Source: Betaproteobacteria bacterium (GTDB lineage: Bacteria > Pseudomonadota > Gammaproteobacteria > Burkholderiales > Casimicrobiaceae). Taken from it: a stretch of DNA of 16,862 bases. Each line of letters opens with the position of its first letter. Positions within the stretch are counted from its first letter, which is position 1. The notes beneath the pieces are model-generated. The model ran no database searches. It was given only the letters and a program-made list of their open reading frames with translations, and was not told the DNA's origin. The translations under genes were made by a program, and so were the position numbers. Shown here piece by piece: positions 6,732-14,362 of the stretch. The stretch lies in NCBI GenBank assembly GCA_003153335.1, contig PLYG01000100.1, forward strand, positions 1-16,862, read 5' to 3'.

Positions 6732-7445
6732 TCACCTTCCACTCCTCGAAAAAATCCGCGCTTCGCCGCTCCCCTGCGCGTAACGGCCAGGCTTGGTCAA
6801 GTCCAGACCCAAAATTCCCCGCTCGTTGCGCCGACCACCCAAGCGTACCCAGCGCGCGGCAGCAGTTGCGCCGCACCAGGTGCTACGTTGAGCGAATTCG
6901 ACGGCCGGTGCAGTGGGGGCGGTGTGGTGCCATGCCGGAGCGTTGCCCGCTTGTGCGGCGGTTGCGGCCGCCCACAGCGGTGGCCCCCGCGCGGGAGCAA
7001 TGCGCGGGGGCCGAGTCGCTTCGCCCAGGTGCTCCAGAATCTGCCGCACGGTACGCGGTTCGTTGATGAAGGCGATGCGCCGCAGCTCGGCGTGACAGAG
7101 CGGGCAGAGCAGCGGGAAGACGTCATAGATGCGCGCCAGCAGCAGGGCCCACCGCTAGCGCGCGGCGGCGCGGTGCGGTGCGGTGGCTCTTCCGGCGTCC
7201 CGGCAGGGTCCGTCGGTGGCGGTGCCGGAACGAGCACCGGCGCCAGCGCCGTGACCGCTGCGCGCAAGGGTGCCTGCGGGGCCAGCACACCGTAGTAGCG
7301 GTGACGGTGCGTCCGCGGTGGTGGCACCAGTGCGGCAATCCGGTCGATCAGTGCGAGCGGTGTGAGCACCAGGGCGCTGGGCCGGTTGGGGCCTGGCTTG
7401 GAGCAGTGGTAAACCAGATGCCGGGCGTCGTGTTGTTGCAGCGGC
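6732..7445 (-). pseudogene. IS91-family transposase, C-terminal fragment
   Basis: The minus strand encodes the end of an IS91-type transposase: HLVYHCSKPGPNRPS, LVLTPLALIDRIAALVPPP, THRHRYYGVLAP, LRAAVTALA, then in another frame WALLLARIYDVFPLLCPLC, HAELRRIAFINEPRTVRQI, LEHLGEATRPPRIAPARG. The switch at about 7150-7160 shows a frameshift. The N-terminal two-thirds, including the HUH motif, are absent; transposase-like sequence stops at about 7437-7445, next to the recQ stop. Bases 7378-7437 match 1-60 of the window at all but about three positions, so this and the copy at the left edge come from the same or closely related elements in the same orientation. It cannot encode an active enzyme. 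Confidence 0.85.
7378..7437. repeat. 60-bp direct repeat of window bases 1-60
   Basis: The stretch beginning CTGGGCCGGTTGGGGCCTGG is present at 1 and at 7378 with mismatches at about three positions (26, 47 and 59 of the repeat). It is the only overlap between the two transposase remnants visible in this window; homology ends at about 60 and 7437. Confidence 0.9.
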
Positions 7446-7495
7446 GAGGTTCGCGCCTGATCCGGGACGCCCTCGATCAGCGCTGGCCAACAGCG

Positions 7496-9310
7496 CTATG
7501 CATCGTTGACCAGCGCCAGCAGCCGCTCGCCAAAACGCCGCAGCTTGTTTTCGCCGATTCCGGAAATGCGACCCAGCGCCGCCAGCGACGACGGCCTGCC
7601 TGACGCGATTTCCCGCAGCACCCGGTCGTGCAGGATCACATAGGCCGGCACATTGTCGGCCGCCGCCGTGTCGCGCCGCCAGGCTTTGAGGCGCTCGAAC
7701 AGCGCCAGCGCCGACCCTGCCAGGCCCTCGACATTGACGCGCGGTTTTTTGTCCCGCTTTGCACCTGAGGTATCCGCAGTCCGGCGCAAGAGTGCCGGCG
7801 TCTCCCCGCGTAACACCGGCCGCGCGGCAGTGGTCAGCCGCAGCGTGCCGTAGCCCTCGGTGTCGACTTCGACCCAGCCCAGCGCCACCAATTGCCGGAA
7901 CAGGCTGCGCCACTCCAGGTCGGTGAGCGCGCGGCCGATTCCAAACACGGAGAGGCCTTCGTGTCCGCGCACCTTCACCGTCGCGTTCGCATTGCCGCGC
8001 AGGATGTCGATAATGTACGCCGCGCCGTAGCGTTGCCCGGTCCGGTAGATGGCAGACAACGCCATCCGCACCGGCTCGCTGGCGTCCCAGGTCTCAGGCG
8101 GCGACAGGCAGTTGTCGCAATTGCCGCAGCGGTAGTGCGCCACTTGCGGCTCGCCGAAGTAGTTCAGTAACCGCCCGCGGCGGCAGGTCGGCGTTTCGCA
8201 CAGCCCGAGCAGCGCATCGAGTTTGCCCCGCGCGACGCGCTTGTACTGCTCCTCGGCCTCTCCGGTGTCGATCATCCGCCGCTGCTGCACCACGTCGGAC
8301 AAGCCGTAGAGCATCCAGGCGTCGGAGTGTTCACCGTCGCGCCCGGCGCGGCCGGTCTCCTGATAGTAGCTTTCGATGCTCTTGGGCAGATCGAGATGCA
8401 CGACAAAGCGCACGTCCGGTTTGTCGATCCCCATGCCGAAGGCAATGGTCGCGACGATGATCACGCCCTCGTCGCGCAGGAAACGCAGTTGATTCGCGCG
8501 CCGATCCGCGGAGTCCATCCCCGCGTGATACGGCAGGGCCTGGAATCCGGATTTCACCAACCAGGCGGCGGTGGCGTCCACCTTCTTCCGCGACAGGCAA
8601 TAGACGATGCCCGCCTCGCCTTTGCGCTCGGACAGGAACGCGCGCAATTGCCGGTGCTCGTCGTCGCGCTCGGCGATGGTGTAGCGGATGTTGGGACGGT
8701 CGAAGCTGGCGACAAATTCGCTGGCCCCGTTCAGATGCAGGCGATCGCGGATCTCCTGCCGCGTCATGGTGTCGGCGGTCGCGGTCAGCGCGACCCGCGG
8801 CACCTGCGGGAACCGTTCTGCGAGCACCGATAACTGCAAATATTCGGCCCGGAAATCATGGCCCCATTGCGATACGCAATGCGCCTCGTCGATGGCGAAC
8901 AGCCCAAGCTTGCCATCGGCGTCGAGCCGGTCGAGCAGGGCGAGAAAGCGCGGGGTCAAGAGGCGCTCCGGCGCCACGTAGAGCAGCTTGATGCTGCCTG
9001 TGAGCACTGCGCGCTCGGTCTGGTTCGCTTCGTCAGTGGTCAGCGACGAATTGAGAAACGCCGCCGCGACGCCCAGCTCCTTCAGGGCGTCGACCTGGTC
9101 CTGCATCAGGGCGATCAGCGGTGACACGACCAGGCCCACGCCCGGGCGCACCAGCGCCGGAATCTGGTAGCAGATCGATTTACCCCCGCCGGTGGGCATC
9201 AACACGATCGCGTCGCCCCCGGCGACCAGGTGCGTGACTATGGCTTCCTGTGGCCCGTGGAACGTGGAATAACCGAACACGGATTGCAGGATCTGGTGCG
9301 GGGAGGGCAT
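7496..9310 (-). CDS. recQ: ATP-dependent DNA helicase RecQ
   Basis: The 604-residue protein is full length for RecQ, a 3'-5' helicase of the RecF repair pathway acting at gaps and stalled forks. Visible motifs are Walker A PTGGGKS (39-45), DEAHCVSQWGHDFR (141-154, motif II and the aromatic-rich loop), LTATAD, then VATIAFGMGIDKPDVR and the motif VI run QETGRAGRDG (317-326). The zinc-binding cysteines follow at about 376, 395, 398 and 401 (CRRGRLLNYFGE, CGNCDNC). The winged-helix RQC region and a C-terminal HRDC domain (about 530-600, ending GIGENKLRRFGERLLAL) complete it. The stop codon is about 50 bp from the IS91 fragment, so transposition spared the gene but may have removed its terminator. 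It is divergent from nadD. Confidence 0.97.
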   Translation of the reverse strand: MPSPHQILQSVFGYSTFHGPQEAIVTHLVAGGDAIVLMPTGGGKSICYQIPALVRPGVGLVVSPLIALMQDQVDALKELGVAAAFLNSSLTTDEANQTERAVLTGSIKLLYVAPERLLTPRFLALLDRLDADGKLGLFAIDEAHCVSQWGHDFRAEYLQLSVLAERFPQVPRVALTATADTMTRQEIRDRLHLNGASEFVASFDRPNIRYTIAERDDEHRQLRAFLSERKGEAGIVYCLSRKKVDATAAWLVKSGFQALPYHAGMDSADRRANQLRFLRDEGVIIVATIAFGMGIDKPDVRFVVHLDLPKSIESYYQETGRAGRDGEHSDAWMLYGLSDVVQQRRMIDTGEAEEQYKRVARGKLDALLGLCETPTCRRGRLLNYFGEPQVAHYRCGNCDNCLSPPETWDASEPVRMALSAIYRTGQRYGAAYIIDILRGNANATVKVRGHEGLSVFGIGRALTDLEWRSLFRQLVALGWVEVDTEGYGTLRLTTAARPVLRGETPALLRRTADTSGAKRDKKPRVNVEGLAGSALALFERLKAWRRDTAAADNVPAYVILHDRVLREIASGRPSSLAALGRISGIGENKLRRFGERLLALVNDA

Positions 9311-9519
9311 GAGTGATGCGCAATAACGGGAGCCTGCGAGTCTACCGCAAGCTCTCAGAACGAATGCTCGCCCGAATCAGCGGTAAAATAGACATGATTC
9401 GCGATTTTTGGGGGCGTATTCATTTTCTTGCCAATTGTTGTTCCTGATCCCGCCATCCCGGCGGCCCGTACACTGCCTCAGGGCCTGGTTCTCGCCCCGA
9501 CCGACAGAAAGACAAAGCC
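9311..9519. other. Divergent recQ/nadD intergenic region
   Basis: These 209 bases separate two divergent genes and must hold both promoters. An AT-rich patch at about 9380-9435 (including TAAAAT near 9384) is the likely place, but no convincing -35/-10 pair stands out on either strand. Confidence 0.35.
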
Positions 9520-10167
9520 GTGACCCGGGGAGTGGGCATACTCGGCGGTACGTTCGATCCTATCCACTACGGTCATTTGCGCATGGCCGATGAAGTCGGC
9601 GCGGCGCTGGGGCTGGCCCAGGTGCGCCTGATTCCAGCGGGCAATCCGTATCACCGCCCGGCCGACACTCCGCCGGCGCCCAGGCTGCAACGCCTGGCCA
9701 TGGCGCGACTCGGCGTGGTCGAATTCCCGCGCTTGACGGTCGATCCGCGAGAAGCGCTGCGGACCACGCCAAACTACACCATCGATACGCTGACCGGCCT
9801 GCGCGAGGAATTGGGCTCCACGCCAATCCTGTTGTTGCTGGGCGCGGATACGTTTGCCACCCTGCCCACCTGGAAGCGGTGGCGGGAACTGTTCGGGCTG
9901 GCGCACATCGTGGTGGTCGCGCGGCCCGGCTATGAACTGCCCGAGCCTCTTCCGTCCGCGCTGGCGGGTGCACTGGCGGCGCGCCGGACCGACGATCCGG
10001 ACTTGTTATCCAGGGGCGCCGGACGCATCTATCGGCAGGCGGTCACTCCGCAACCGATTGGCGCAACCCGGATTCGGGAGATGGCGCGTGCGGGCCAGCG
10101 GCTGGACGGTATGGTGCCGCCCTCTGTCGCGGAATATATTCAATTCCATTCTCTTTATCGATCGTAG
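9520..10167 (+). CDS. nadD: Nicotinate-nucleotide adenylyltransferase
   Basis: NadD transfers AMP from ATP to nicotinate mononucleotide to form deamido-NAD, an essential step of NAD synthesis. The 215-residue protein carries the nucleotidyltransferase signature GGTFDPIHYGHLR (9-21), with the HxGH pair binding ATP phosphates, then LIPAGNPYHRP, YTIDTL, LLLGADTFATLPTWKRW and a C-terminal TRIREMARAG...VPPSVAEYI. The family's usual SST-x-IR segment reads GATRIR here, a mild substitution. The start is GTG at 9520 with a weak purine-rich site (AGAAAGA) upstream. rsfS begins 3 bases after the stop, so nadD-rsfS-rlmH is probably one transcript. Confidence 0.95.
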   Translation: MTRGVGILGGTFDPIHYGHLRMADEVGAALGLAQVRLIPAGNPYHRPADTPPAPRLQRLAMARLGVVEFPRLTVDPREALRTTPNYTIDTLTGLREELGSTPILLLLGADTFATLPTWKRWRELFGLAHIVVVARPGYELPEPLPSALAGALAARRTDDPDLLSRGAGRIYRQAVTPQPIGATRIREMARAGQRLDGMVPPSVAEYIQFHSLYRS

Positions 10168-10170
10168 ACG

Positions 10171-10575
10171 ATGCGCCTGAACAAATTGCAAAAAGCCGCC
10201 GTGGCGGCGCTGGAAGAAATCAAGGGACAGGACATCCTGGTCCTCGATGTGCGCAAACTCACGTCGATGTGCGACTCGATGATCATCGCCAGCGCGCAGT
10301 CGACGCGACAGGTGAAAGCCCTGGCCGACAATGTCCGGGATCGCCTCTGCGAAGCGGGCGCCTCGATCATCGGCGTCGAAGGCGAGCAAAGCTCCGAGTG
10401 GGTCCTGGTCGACTGTGGCGACATCGTCGTGCACGTCATGCAGCCGGCGGTCCGGGCGCACTACAAGCTCGAGGAACTATGGACGGCGCCGCTGGCGCGC
10501 AAGCGCGCGGCAACCACAGGCTCCGTGCCGCTGCATCCGGCGGCGGACGAAAGCGGCGGGGCGAGCGCAGCGTGA
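10171..10575 (+). CDS. rsfS: Ribosomal silencing factor RsfS
   Basis: RsfS binds ribosomal protein uL14 on the 50S subunit and blocks joining of the 30S when nutrients are scarce. The 134-residue protein has the family core (residues about 4-105): ALEEIKGQDILVLDVRKLTS, then CDSMIIASAQSTRQVKALAD, GVEGEQSSEWVLVDCGDIVV and HVMQPAVRAHYKLEELW. The last 25 or so residues (ARKRAATTGSVPLHPAADES) form an Ala/Arg-rich tail longer than the usual 105-120 residue length and without evident structure. It starts 3 bases after nadD and ends 4 bases before rlmH, supporting co-translation. Confidence 0.95.
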   Translation: MRLNKLQKAAVAALEEIKGQDILVLDVRKLTSMCDSMIIASAQSTRQVKALADNVRDRLCEAGASIIGVEGEQSSEWVLVDCGDIVVHVMQPAVRAHYKLEELWTAPLARKRAATTGSVPLHPAADESGGASAA

Positions 10576-10579
10576 GACA

Positions 10580-11050
10580 ATGCGGATCCGGCTGATCGCC
10601 GTGGGGCAGCGTTTGCAGCCGTGGGTTGACGCCGGATGTGAGGAGTATGTGAAACGATTGCCCCGTGAATGGAATTTCGAACTCGTCGCCCTCAAGGCGG
10701 CGGCCCGGACCGAGGGCAAACCAGCGGCCGCGGCGATGCAGGCCGAAGCCAGGGCGGTCGCCGGGGCCATTGCGGCGGGATCGTGCCGGGTCATGCTGGA
10801 CGAAAGGGGCGAACAGTTGACGACTACGCAATTGGCTGGGCGGTTGACGCGCTGGCAGCGCGATGGCCGTGACGTTGCGCTGATCATCGGCGGCGCGGAT
10901 GGGCTTGATCCGGAACTCAGGAAGACCGCGGATGAGACGCTGGCGTTGTCGCAGCTAACTCTTCCGCACGGACTTGCCCGGCTGCTGCTGGTTGAACAAC
11001 TGTACCGGGCGGCGAGCGTATTACAGGGACATCCCTATCATCGGGTCTAG
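10580..11050 (+). CDS. rlmH: 23S rRNA (pseudouridine1915-N3)-methyltransferase RlmH
   Basis: RlmH is a small SPOUT methyltransferase that methylates pseudouridine 1915 in helix 69 of 23S rRNA on assembled ribosomes, using S-adenosylmethionine. The 156-residue length is typical. Visible features are the start MRIRLIAVGQRLQPWV, DERGEQLTTTQLAGRL, the knot-forming SAM-binding loop IIGGADGLDPELR and the C-terminal LTLPHGLARLLLVEQLYRA...GHPYHR. I chose ATG 10580 because MRIRLIAVG aligns with the family's first strand; the open frame extends upstream only as a shadow of rsfS. It is last in the nadD-rsfS-rlmH set. In many betaproteobacteria maf follows, whereas here a MITE does. Confidence 0.96.
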   Translation: MRIRLIAVGQRLQPWVDAGCEEYVKRLPREWNFELVALKAAARTEGKPAAAAMQAEARAVAGAIAAGSCRVMLDERGEQLTTTQLAGRLTRWQRDGRDVALIIGGADGLDPELRKTADETLALSQLTLPHGLARLLLVEQLYRAASVLQGHPYHRV

Positions 11051-11093
11051 CTGGGGCCAGCGTTCCCCCGGCCGTACTCGACGGGTTTTCCGG

Positions 11094-11243
11094 TTAGCAG
11101 TCTGTTGAAAAGCGTAGCGAGGATGGCCAGCTGCAAGGCGCACGGCGCGCAGAAACCGCAGCGTACTTAGGCGTACGTGAGGATTTCGAGCACCGTGCAA
11201 CACCGCAGATGGCCACCGCAGTAGCTTTTCAACAGACTGTTAG
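11094..11243. mobile_element. 142-bp MITE with TTAG target duplication
   Basis: The element at 11098-11239 begins CAGTCTGTTGAAAAGC and ends GCTTTTCAACAGACTG, perfect 16-bp terminal inverted repeats. TTAG flanks it on both sides (11094-11097 and 11240-11243), a clean 4-bp target duplication. Subterminal parts are also imperfectly inverted (GGCCAGCTGC against GCAGATGGCC), and the centre contains a CGTAC-TTAGGC-GTACG hairpin. It encodes no protein, so it would need a transposase in trans; ends of this type (CTGTTGAAAA) occur on several DDE insertion sequences, but I cannot name the parent. Confidence 0.85.
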
Positions 11244-11336
11244 ATGGATTTACCCCTATGCGATCGATCAACTTGGCAACGACTTCCTGGCCAGCTCCGG
11301 CGTGGAAACCTCCGCCGTCCGATCAAAGAGCGGTTG

Positions 11337-11342
11337 TATACT
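11337..11342 (+). promoter_or_regulatory. Possible -10 box just before yihY
   Basis: TATACT ends 8 bases before the yihY ATG, and no -35 match or Shine-Dalgarno sequence is visible. If used, transcription would start within a base or two of the ATG, giving a leaderless message. Confidence 0.3.
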
Positions 11343-11350
11343 TCCCCGCT

Positions 11351-12301
11351 ATGCGTTGGCGAGTTTATTTTGCTCTGATCAAACAGGCGGGTCGGGCATG
11401 GATCAAGGACGATGCGTCCAGCATGGGCGCCGCACTCGCCTTTTACAGCGCGTTTTCGATCGCGCCGCTGCTGATAATTGTGATTGGGGTAGCCGGCGCC
11501 GTCTATGGCGTGGACGTTGCGCGAGGCGCCGTCGAGGCGCAGCTCACCGATCTGATGGGGCCGACGGCGGCTGCCGCAATTCAGGCGTTGCTGGTGGGCG
11601 CACATGGAAAATCCACCGGCGTCATTGCCAGCCTGATCGGTGTGGTGACGCTGCTGATTGGCGCGACCACGGTCCTGGTCGAACTGCAGTCCGATCTCGA
11701 CCGTATCTGGAGCGCTCCGCCACGCAAGGGCCATGGCGCAGTGACATTGCTGCGCTCTCACGTCACATCGCTGGGACTGATTCTCGGCATCGGCTTTCTG
11801 CTGCTGGTCTCGCTGGTGTTGACCGGGGCGCTCGCGCTGTTCGGCAAAAACTGGGGCTCCATTTATCCCGGTGTTGCCACGGCGCTTTATGTTCTGAATT
11901 TTCTGTTGTCGTTGGCGGTGGTCACAGCGCTCATCGCCATGCTCTATAAATGGCTACCCAACGTCGCCATCGCGTGGCGCGACGTTGGGATCGGCGCGCT
12001 GACCACGGCGCTGCTGTTTATCGCCGGGCAGACGGCGATCGGCTTTTATCTGACCCGCAGCGCGATGGGCTCCGCCTATGGAGCCGCGGGGGCGATGGTG
12101 GTGTTGTTGACATGGCTGTACTACTCCGCCCAGATCTTTCTTTTTGGCGCGGAATTCACGCAGGCCTACGCCAACCGGTGCGCGGCAATTGGCATGGATT
12201 GCCTGAGCAAGGACGGCGCCTCGGCAGTCGATCGGGAAGAATCGTTACCGGCGACTTTGGTGGCGCGCAACGCGCGAGGAGAGCGGGTGCAACGCGGTTG
12301 A
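11351..12301 (+). CDS. YihY/UPF0761-family inner-membrane protein
   Basis: The 316-residue protein is a multi-pass membrane protein of the YihY/BrkB family, long misnamed RNase BN. Hallmarks are KDDASSMGAALAFYSAFSIAP (about 19-39), VGVVTLLIGATTVLVELQ with LDRIWSAPP, and the C-terminal membrane part GSAYGAAGAMVVLLTWLYYS followed by AQIFLFGAEFTQAYA. About six hydrophobic segments can be counted. The function is not settled; transport or membrane-organisation roles have been proposed. I chose ATG 11351 since MRWRVYFALIKQAGRAWIKD starts like the family; upstream in-frame codons look noncoding. No ribosome-binding site is visible. The stop lies 2 bp from the end of the facing EamA fragment. Confidence 0.88.
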   Translation: MRWRVYFALIKQAGRAWIKDDASSMGAALAFYSAFSIAPLLIIVIGVAGAVYGVDVARGAVEAQLTDLMGPTAAAAIQALLVGAHGKSTGVIASLIGVVTLLIGATTVLVELQSDLDRIWSAPPRKGHGAVTLLRSHVTSLGLILGIGFLLLVSLVLTGALALFGKNWGSIYPGVATALYVLNFLLSLAVVTALIAMLYKWLPNVAIAWRDVGIGALTTALLFIAGQTAIGFYLTRSAMGSAYGAAGAMVVLLTWLYYSAQIFLFGAEFTQAYANRCAAIGMDCLSKDGASAVDREESLPATLVARNARGERVQRG

Positions 12302-12303
12302 GT

Positions 12304-12612
12304 TCACGTCGGGCCGTAACCGCAGAGCAGCAGCACGGGCGCGATCACCCCGCCCGCCGCCACGGCGCCCAGCAGCGAGCGCAGGTCGCGGATGGTCAGC
12401 GGCATTTCGCGGGCGGCCGGCGCGCCATCCGCGGCATGCCGCAGCAGGCGCACGATCAGCAAACCCAGCCCGCTGCCCAAGTACAGCAGCCCCGCCAATC
12501 CGACTGGCGGCAATTCGCCCAGCAACAATTTCGCCAACGGCGTGCTCACACCAAAGAGCGCCGCGGCGCCGAGCGCCAGAAAGACGTGCTTTTGCAGCTG
12601 GAGATCGATCAT
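12304..12612 (-). pseudogene. EamA/DMT-family transporter, N-terminal fragment
   Basis: The minus-strand peptide (about 102 residues from MIDLQLQKH) matches the start of drug/metabolite transporters: FLALGAAALFGVSTPLAKLL, LLGELPPVGLAGLLYLGSGL, GLLIVRLLRH, then LLGAVAAGGVIAPVLLLCGY. Members have about 290 residues in ten helices; this frame stops after three (GYGPT then TGA), directly against the yihY stop. The remaining two-thirds are not found nearby, so the 3' end was lost by deletion. An alternative ATG lies 27 bp upstream (12639). No ribosome-binding site is visible. A small three-helix protein is possible but unlikely to transport. Confidence 0.7.
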
Positions 12613-12681
12613 GGCTGGTAGTGGTCGGGGTGCGCGCAATGCGATTATCCGCGATCCGCGTCTTGATGGTCCATCAGGGTC

Positions 12682-12711
12682 CCTGAAAACTCACCAGCCG
12701 GGGTACCATAG
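12682..12711 (+). promoter_or_regulatory. Weak sigma32-like promoter candidate for cbpA
   Basis: CCTGAAA (one mismatch to the heat-shock -35 CTTGAAA), 15 bp, then TACCATAG (partial match to CCCCATNT), ending 23 bp before the cbpA ATG. The spacing suits sigma32, but the -10 match is weak. Confidence 0.3.
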
Positions 12712-12734
12712 AAGCCTGGATTATCGACCCAATC

Positions 12735-13688
12735 ATGAAATACAAAGACTATTACAGCATCCTCGGCGTGGAGCGCAGCGCCGATGCCGATGCGATCAAA
12801 AAGGCGTATCGCAAACTTGCCCACAAGTATCATCCCGACGTCTCCAAGGATCCGGAGGGCGAGGAGAAGTTCAAGGAAATTGCCGAAGCGTATGAAACGC
12901 TCAAGGATCCGGAAAAGCGCGCCGCCTACGACCAGCTCGGCACGCAACGCCCCGGGCAAGACTTTCAGCCGCCGCCGGGCTGGGAAACACAATTCGGCGG
13001 TTCGGGCATGTCGTTCGACAATATCGATCTGGCGGATCTGTTCGCGGGGCTTGCCGGTGCGTCGCGGCGCGGGGCTCGACAGCGTCCCGATATGCCGATT
13101 CCCGGGCAGGACTACGAAGTCACTGCGCACATTACGCTGGAGGACGCCTATCAGGGCACGCTGGTGGATCTGAGCCTGACCGTGCCCGAATACGATGATC
13201 AAGGCCGCGTGCGCCGGGTGCAGCGTGAATTCAAGGCGCGCATCCCCAAGGGCGCCACCGATGGCCAGCGTCTGCGCTTGGCCGGTCAGGGCGGCAAGGG
13301 ACTCAACGGCGGACGCAACGGCGATCTGTATCTGAACATTGCGCTGCATCCACACCCGCTGTTCCGCGCGAACGGCCACGACCTTTATCTCGATTTGCCG
13401 TTGACCCCCTGGGAGGCCGCGCTGGGCGCCACAGTCACGGTGCCGACGCTGGGCGGGCCGGTCAGTCTCAAGGTGCCGCCGGGAACTTCGGCCGGACGCA
13501 AGCTGCGTATGATGAAGCGCGGGCTGCCCAAACCCAGCTCCGGCGCCGGCGACCTGTTTGCGATCGTCCAGATCGCGGTGCCGACCGTACTCAGTGAACG
13601 CGAACGTTCGCTGTTCAAGGAGCTGGCCAGCAACTCGATTTTCAATCCGCGCGGTCATTTCGAACAGGAGCTAAAGCATGGAAATTGA
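12735..13688 (+). CDS. cbpA: Curved-DNA-binding protein / DnaJ-type co-chaperone CbpA
   Basis: The 317-residue protein is a class-B DnaJ homologue that stimulates DnaK ATPase activity and in E. coli also binds curved DNA in stationary phase. Residues 1-70 form the J-domain (KDYYSILGVERSADADAIKK, helix AYRKLAHKY, catalytic HPD at 33-35, then EAYETLKDPEKRAAYDQLG). A Gly-rich linker follows, without the DnaJ zinc finger. Two beta-sandwich substrate domains come next (from about 125: DYEVTAHITLEDAYQGTLVD, IPKGATDGQRLRLAGQGGKG, NGDLYLNIALHPHPLFRANG, then PPGTSAGRKLRMMKRGLP). ATG 12735 fits the family start, although the ribosome-binding site is weak. The 3' end overlaps cbpM by 11 bases. Confidence 0.95.
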   Translation: MKYKDYYSILGVERSADADAIKKAYRKLAHKYHPDVSKDPEGEEKFKEIAEAYETLKDPEKRAAYDQLGTQRPGQDFQPPPGWETQFGGSGMSFDNIDLADLFAGLAGASRRGARQRPDMPIPGQDYEVTAHITLEDAYQGTLVDLSLTVPEYDDQGRVRRVQREFKARIPKGATDGQRLRLAGQGGKGLNGGRNGDLYLNIALHPHPLFRANGHDLYLDLPLTPWEAALGATVTVPTLGGPVSLKVPPGTSAGRKLRMMKRGLPKPSSGAGDLFAIVQIAVPTVLSERERSLFKELASNSIFNPRGHFEQELKHGN

Positions 13689-14004
13689 GCGCATCGACGC
13701 CGTGTGGCTGGAGAAGCAGGGCGAAATATCAGTCGCAGGCCTAGCGGAATTGTCGGGACTGTCGGAGGCGGACCTGCGCGAACTCGTCGAATACGGTGCG
13801 CTGGTCCCGATCAACCCGGACGACGGCGAGTGGATGTTTGCAGGACATTGCGTAGTCACCGTGCAAATCGCCAGTCGTCTGCGCCGTGACTTCGAACTCG
13901 ATGCGCAGGCGCTGGCGCTGGCCCTGTCGCTGATCGGTCGCATTCACCAACTGGAAGCAGAGCTGCGGCAACTGCGGGTGCTGATACCGCATCGATCGTC
14001 CTGA
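13678..14004 (+). CDS. cbpM: Chaperone modulator CbpM
   Basis: CbpM is a small MerR-like helical protein that binds the J-domain of CbpA and inhibits its co-chaperone and DNA-binding activity. The 108 residues show the expected layout: an acidic start (MEIERIDAVWLEKQGEISVA), a helix-turn-helix-like part (LAELSGLSEADLRELVEYGA, LVPINPDDGEWMFA) and a long C-terminal helix (LALSLIGRIHQLEAELRQLR). The ATG lies inside the cbpA 3' end (AGGAGCTAAAGCATGG supplies the ribosome-binding site), so the two are translationally coupled and made in linked amounts. The identification rests on family shape and position after cbpA. Confidence 0.9.
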   Translation: MEIERIDAVWLEKQGEISVAGLAELSGLSEADLRELVEYGALVPINPDDGEWMFAGHCVVTVQIASRLRRDFELDAQALALALSLIGRIHQLEAELRQLRVLIPHRSS

Positions 14005-14037
14005 ACTCGCGTAGGCGCCCGCTGCAGCATGGCGCGT

Positions 14038-14076
14038 CCGGGGACACCCCCGGCACTGCGGTGAACCTGTGGGTTC
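14038..14076. other. Two adjacent hairpins after cbpM
   Basis: CCGGGG-ACAC-CCCCGG (14038-14053) is a perfect stem, and GAACC-TGTG-GGTTC (about 14063-14076) follows directly. No T-run is present. They could end cbpAM transcription weakly or form the 5' part of the structured element that follows. Confidence 0.4.
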
Positions 14077-14090
14077 GCAGGAATACTTCT

Positions 14091-14142
14091 TGAGTAATGT
14101 TTGTTACCGCACAGACATGGCCGTCGGCGCCGCGCATACTCA
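14091..14142. repeat. Stem-loop element A with ACCGCACAGAC core
   Basis: TGAGTA (14091-14096) pairs with TACTCA (14137-14142), enclosing ACCGCACAGAC (14106-14116). Bases 14096-14123 match 15223-15250 at 22 of 28 positions by my count, and both copies place the core in the loop of a stem. It is a dispersed repeat or structured RNA candidate; it carries no protein-coding signature. Confidence 0.5.
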
Positions 14143-14323
14143 TTGCGTGCGTGTGGGAATTGGCGTGGATACGGCAGGCTGCGCAAGTGGTTTGGTCGTG
14201 CGTCGTCGTCATCATCCCCTATCGCAACGCGGGGTTTCCCGTGGGTCAAGACATTGTCGTTGAATGCATTACCCGACCTCCCGGACAATGCCGAGGTAAC
14301 TCCTTCTCGCGTTGTTCTTTGTT

Positions 14324-14362
14324 CCCGATCAGATCCTCCTAAGGCTGATCGGGATTTTTTTT
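14324..14362 (+). terminator. Strong intrinsic terminator upstream of folE
   Basis: CCCGATCAG pairs perfectly with CTGATCGGG (9 bp) around a 12-base loop, followed by A and eight Ts. It lies 76 bp before the folE start codon and about 320 bp after cbpM. It either ends a transcript from upstream (cbpAM or an unannotated RNA at about 14040-14350) or acts as a leader attenuator of folE. Confidence 0.92.

Noticed and set aside
7479..7497. Hairpin AGCGCTG-GCCAA-CAGCGCT at the recQ stop codon
   Set aside because: A perfect 7-bp stem, but it overlaps the stop codon and no T-tract follows on the minus strand, so I do not call it a terminator.
12645..13658. 337-codon ORF on the minus strand
   Set aside because: It is antisense to cbpA, whose product has an unmistakable J-domain and substrate domains; the antisense frame is open because of GC-rich codon bias.
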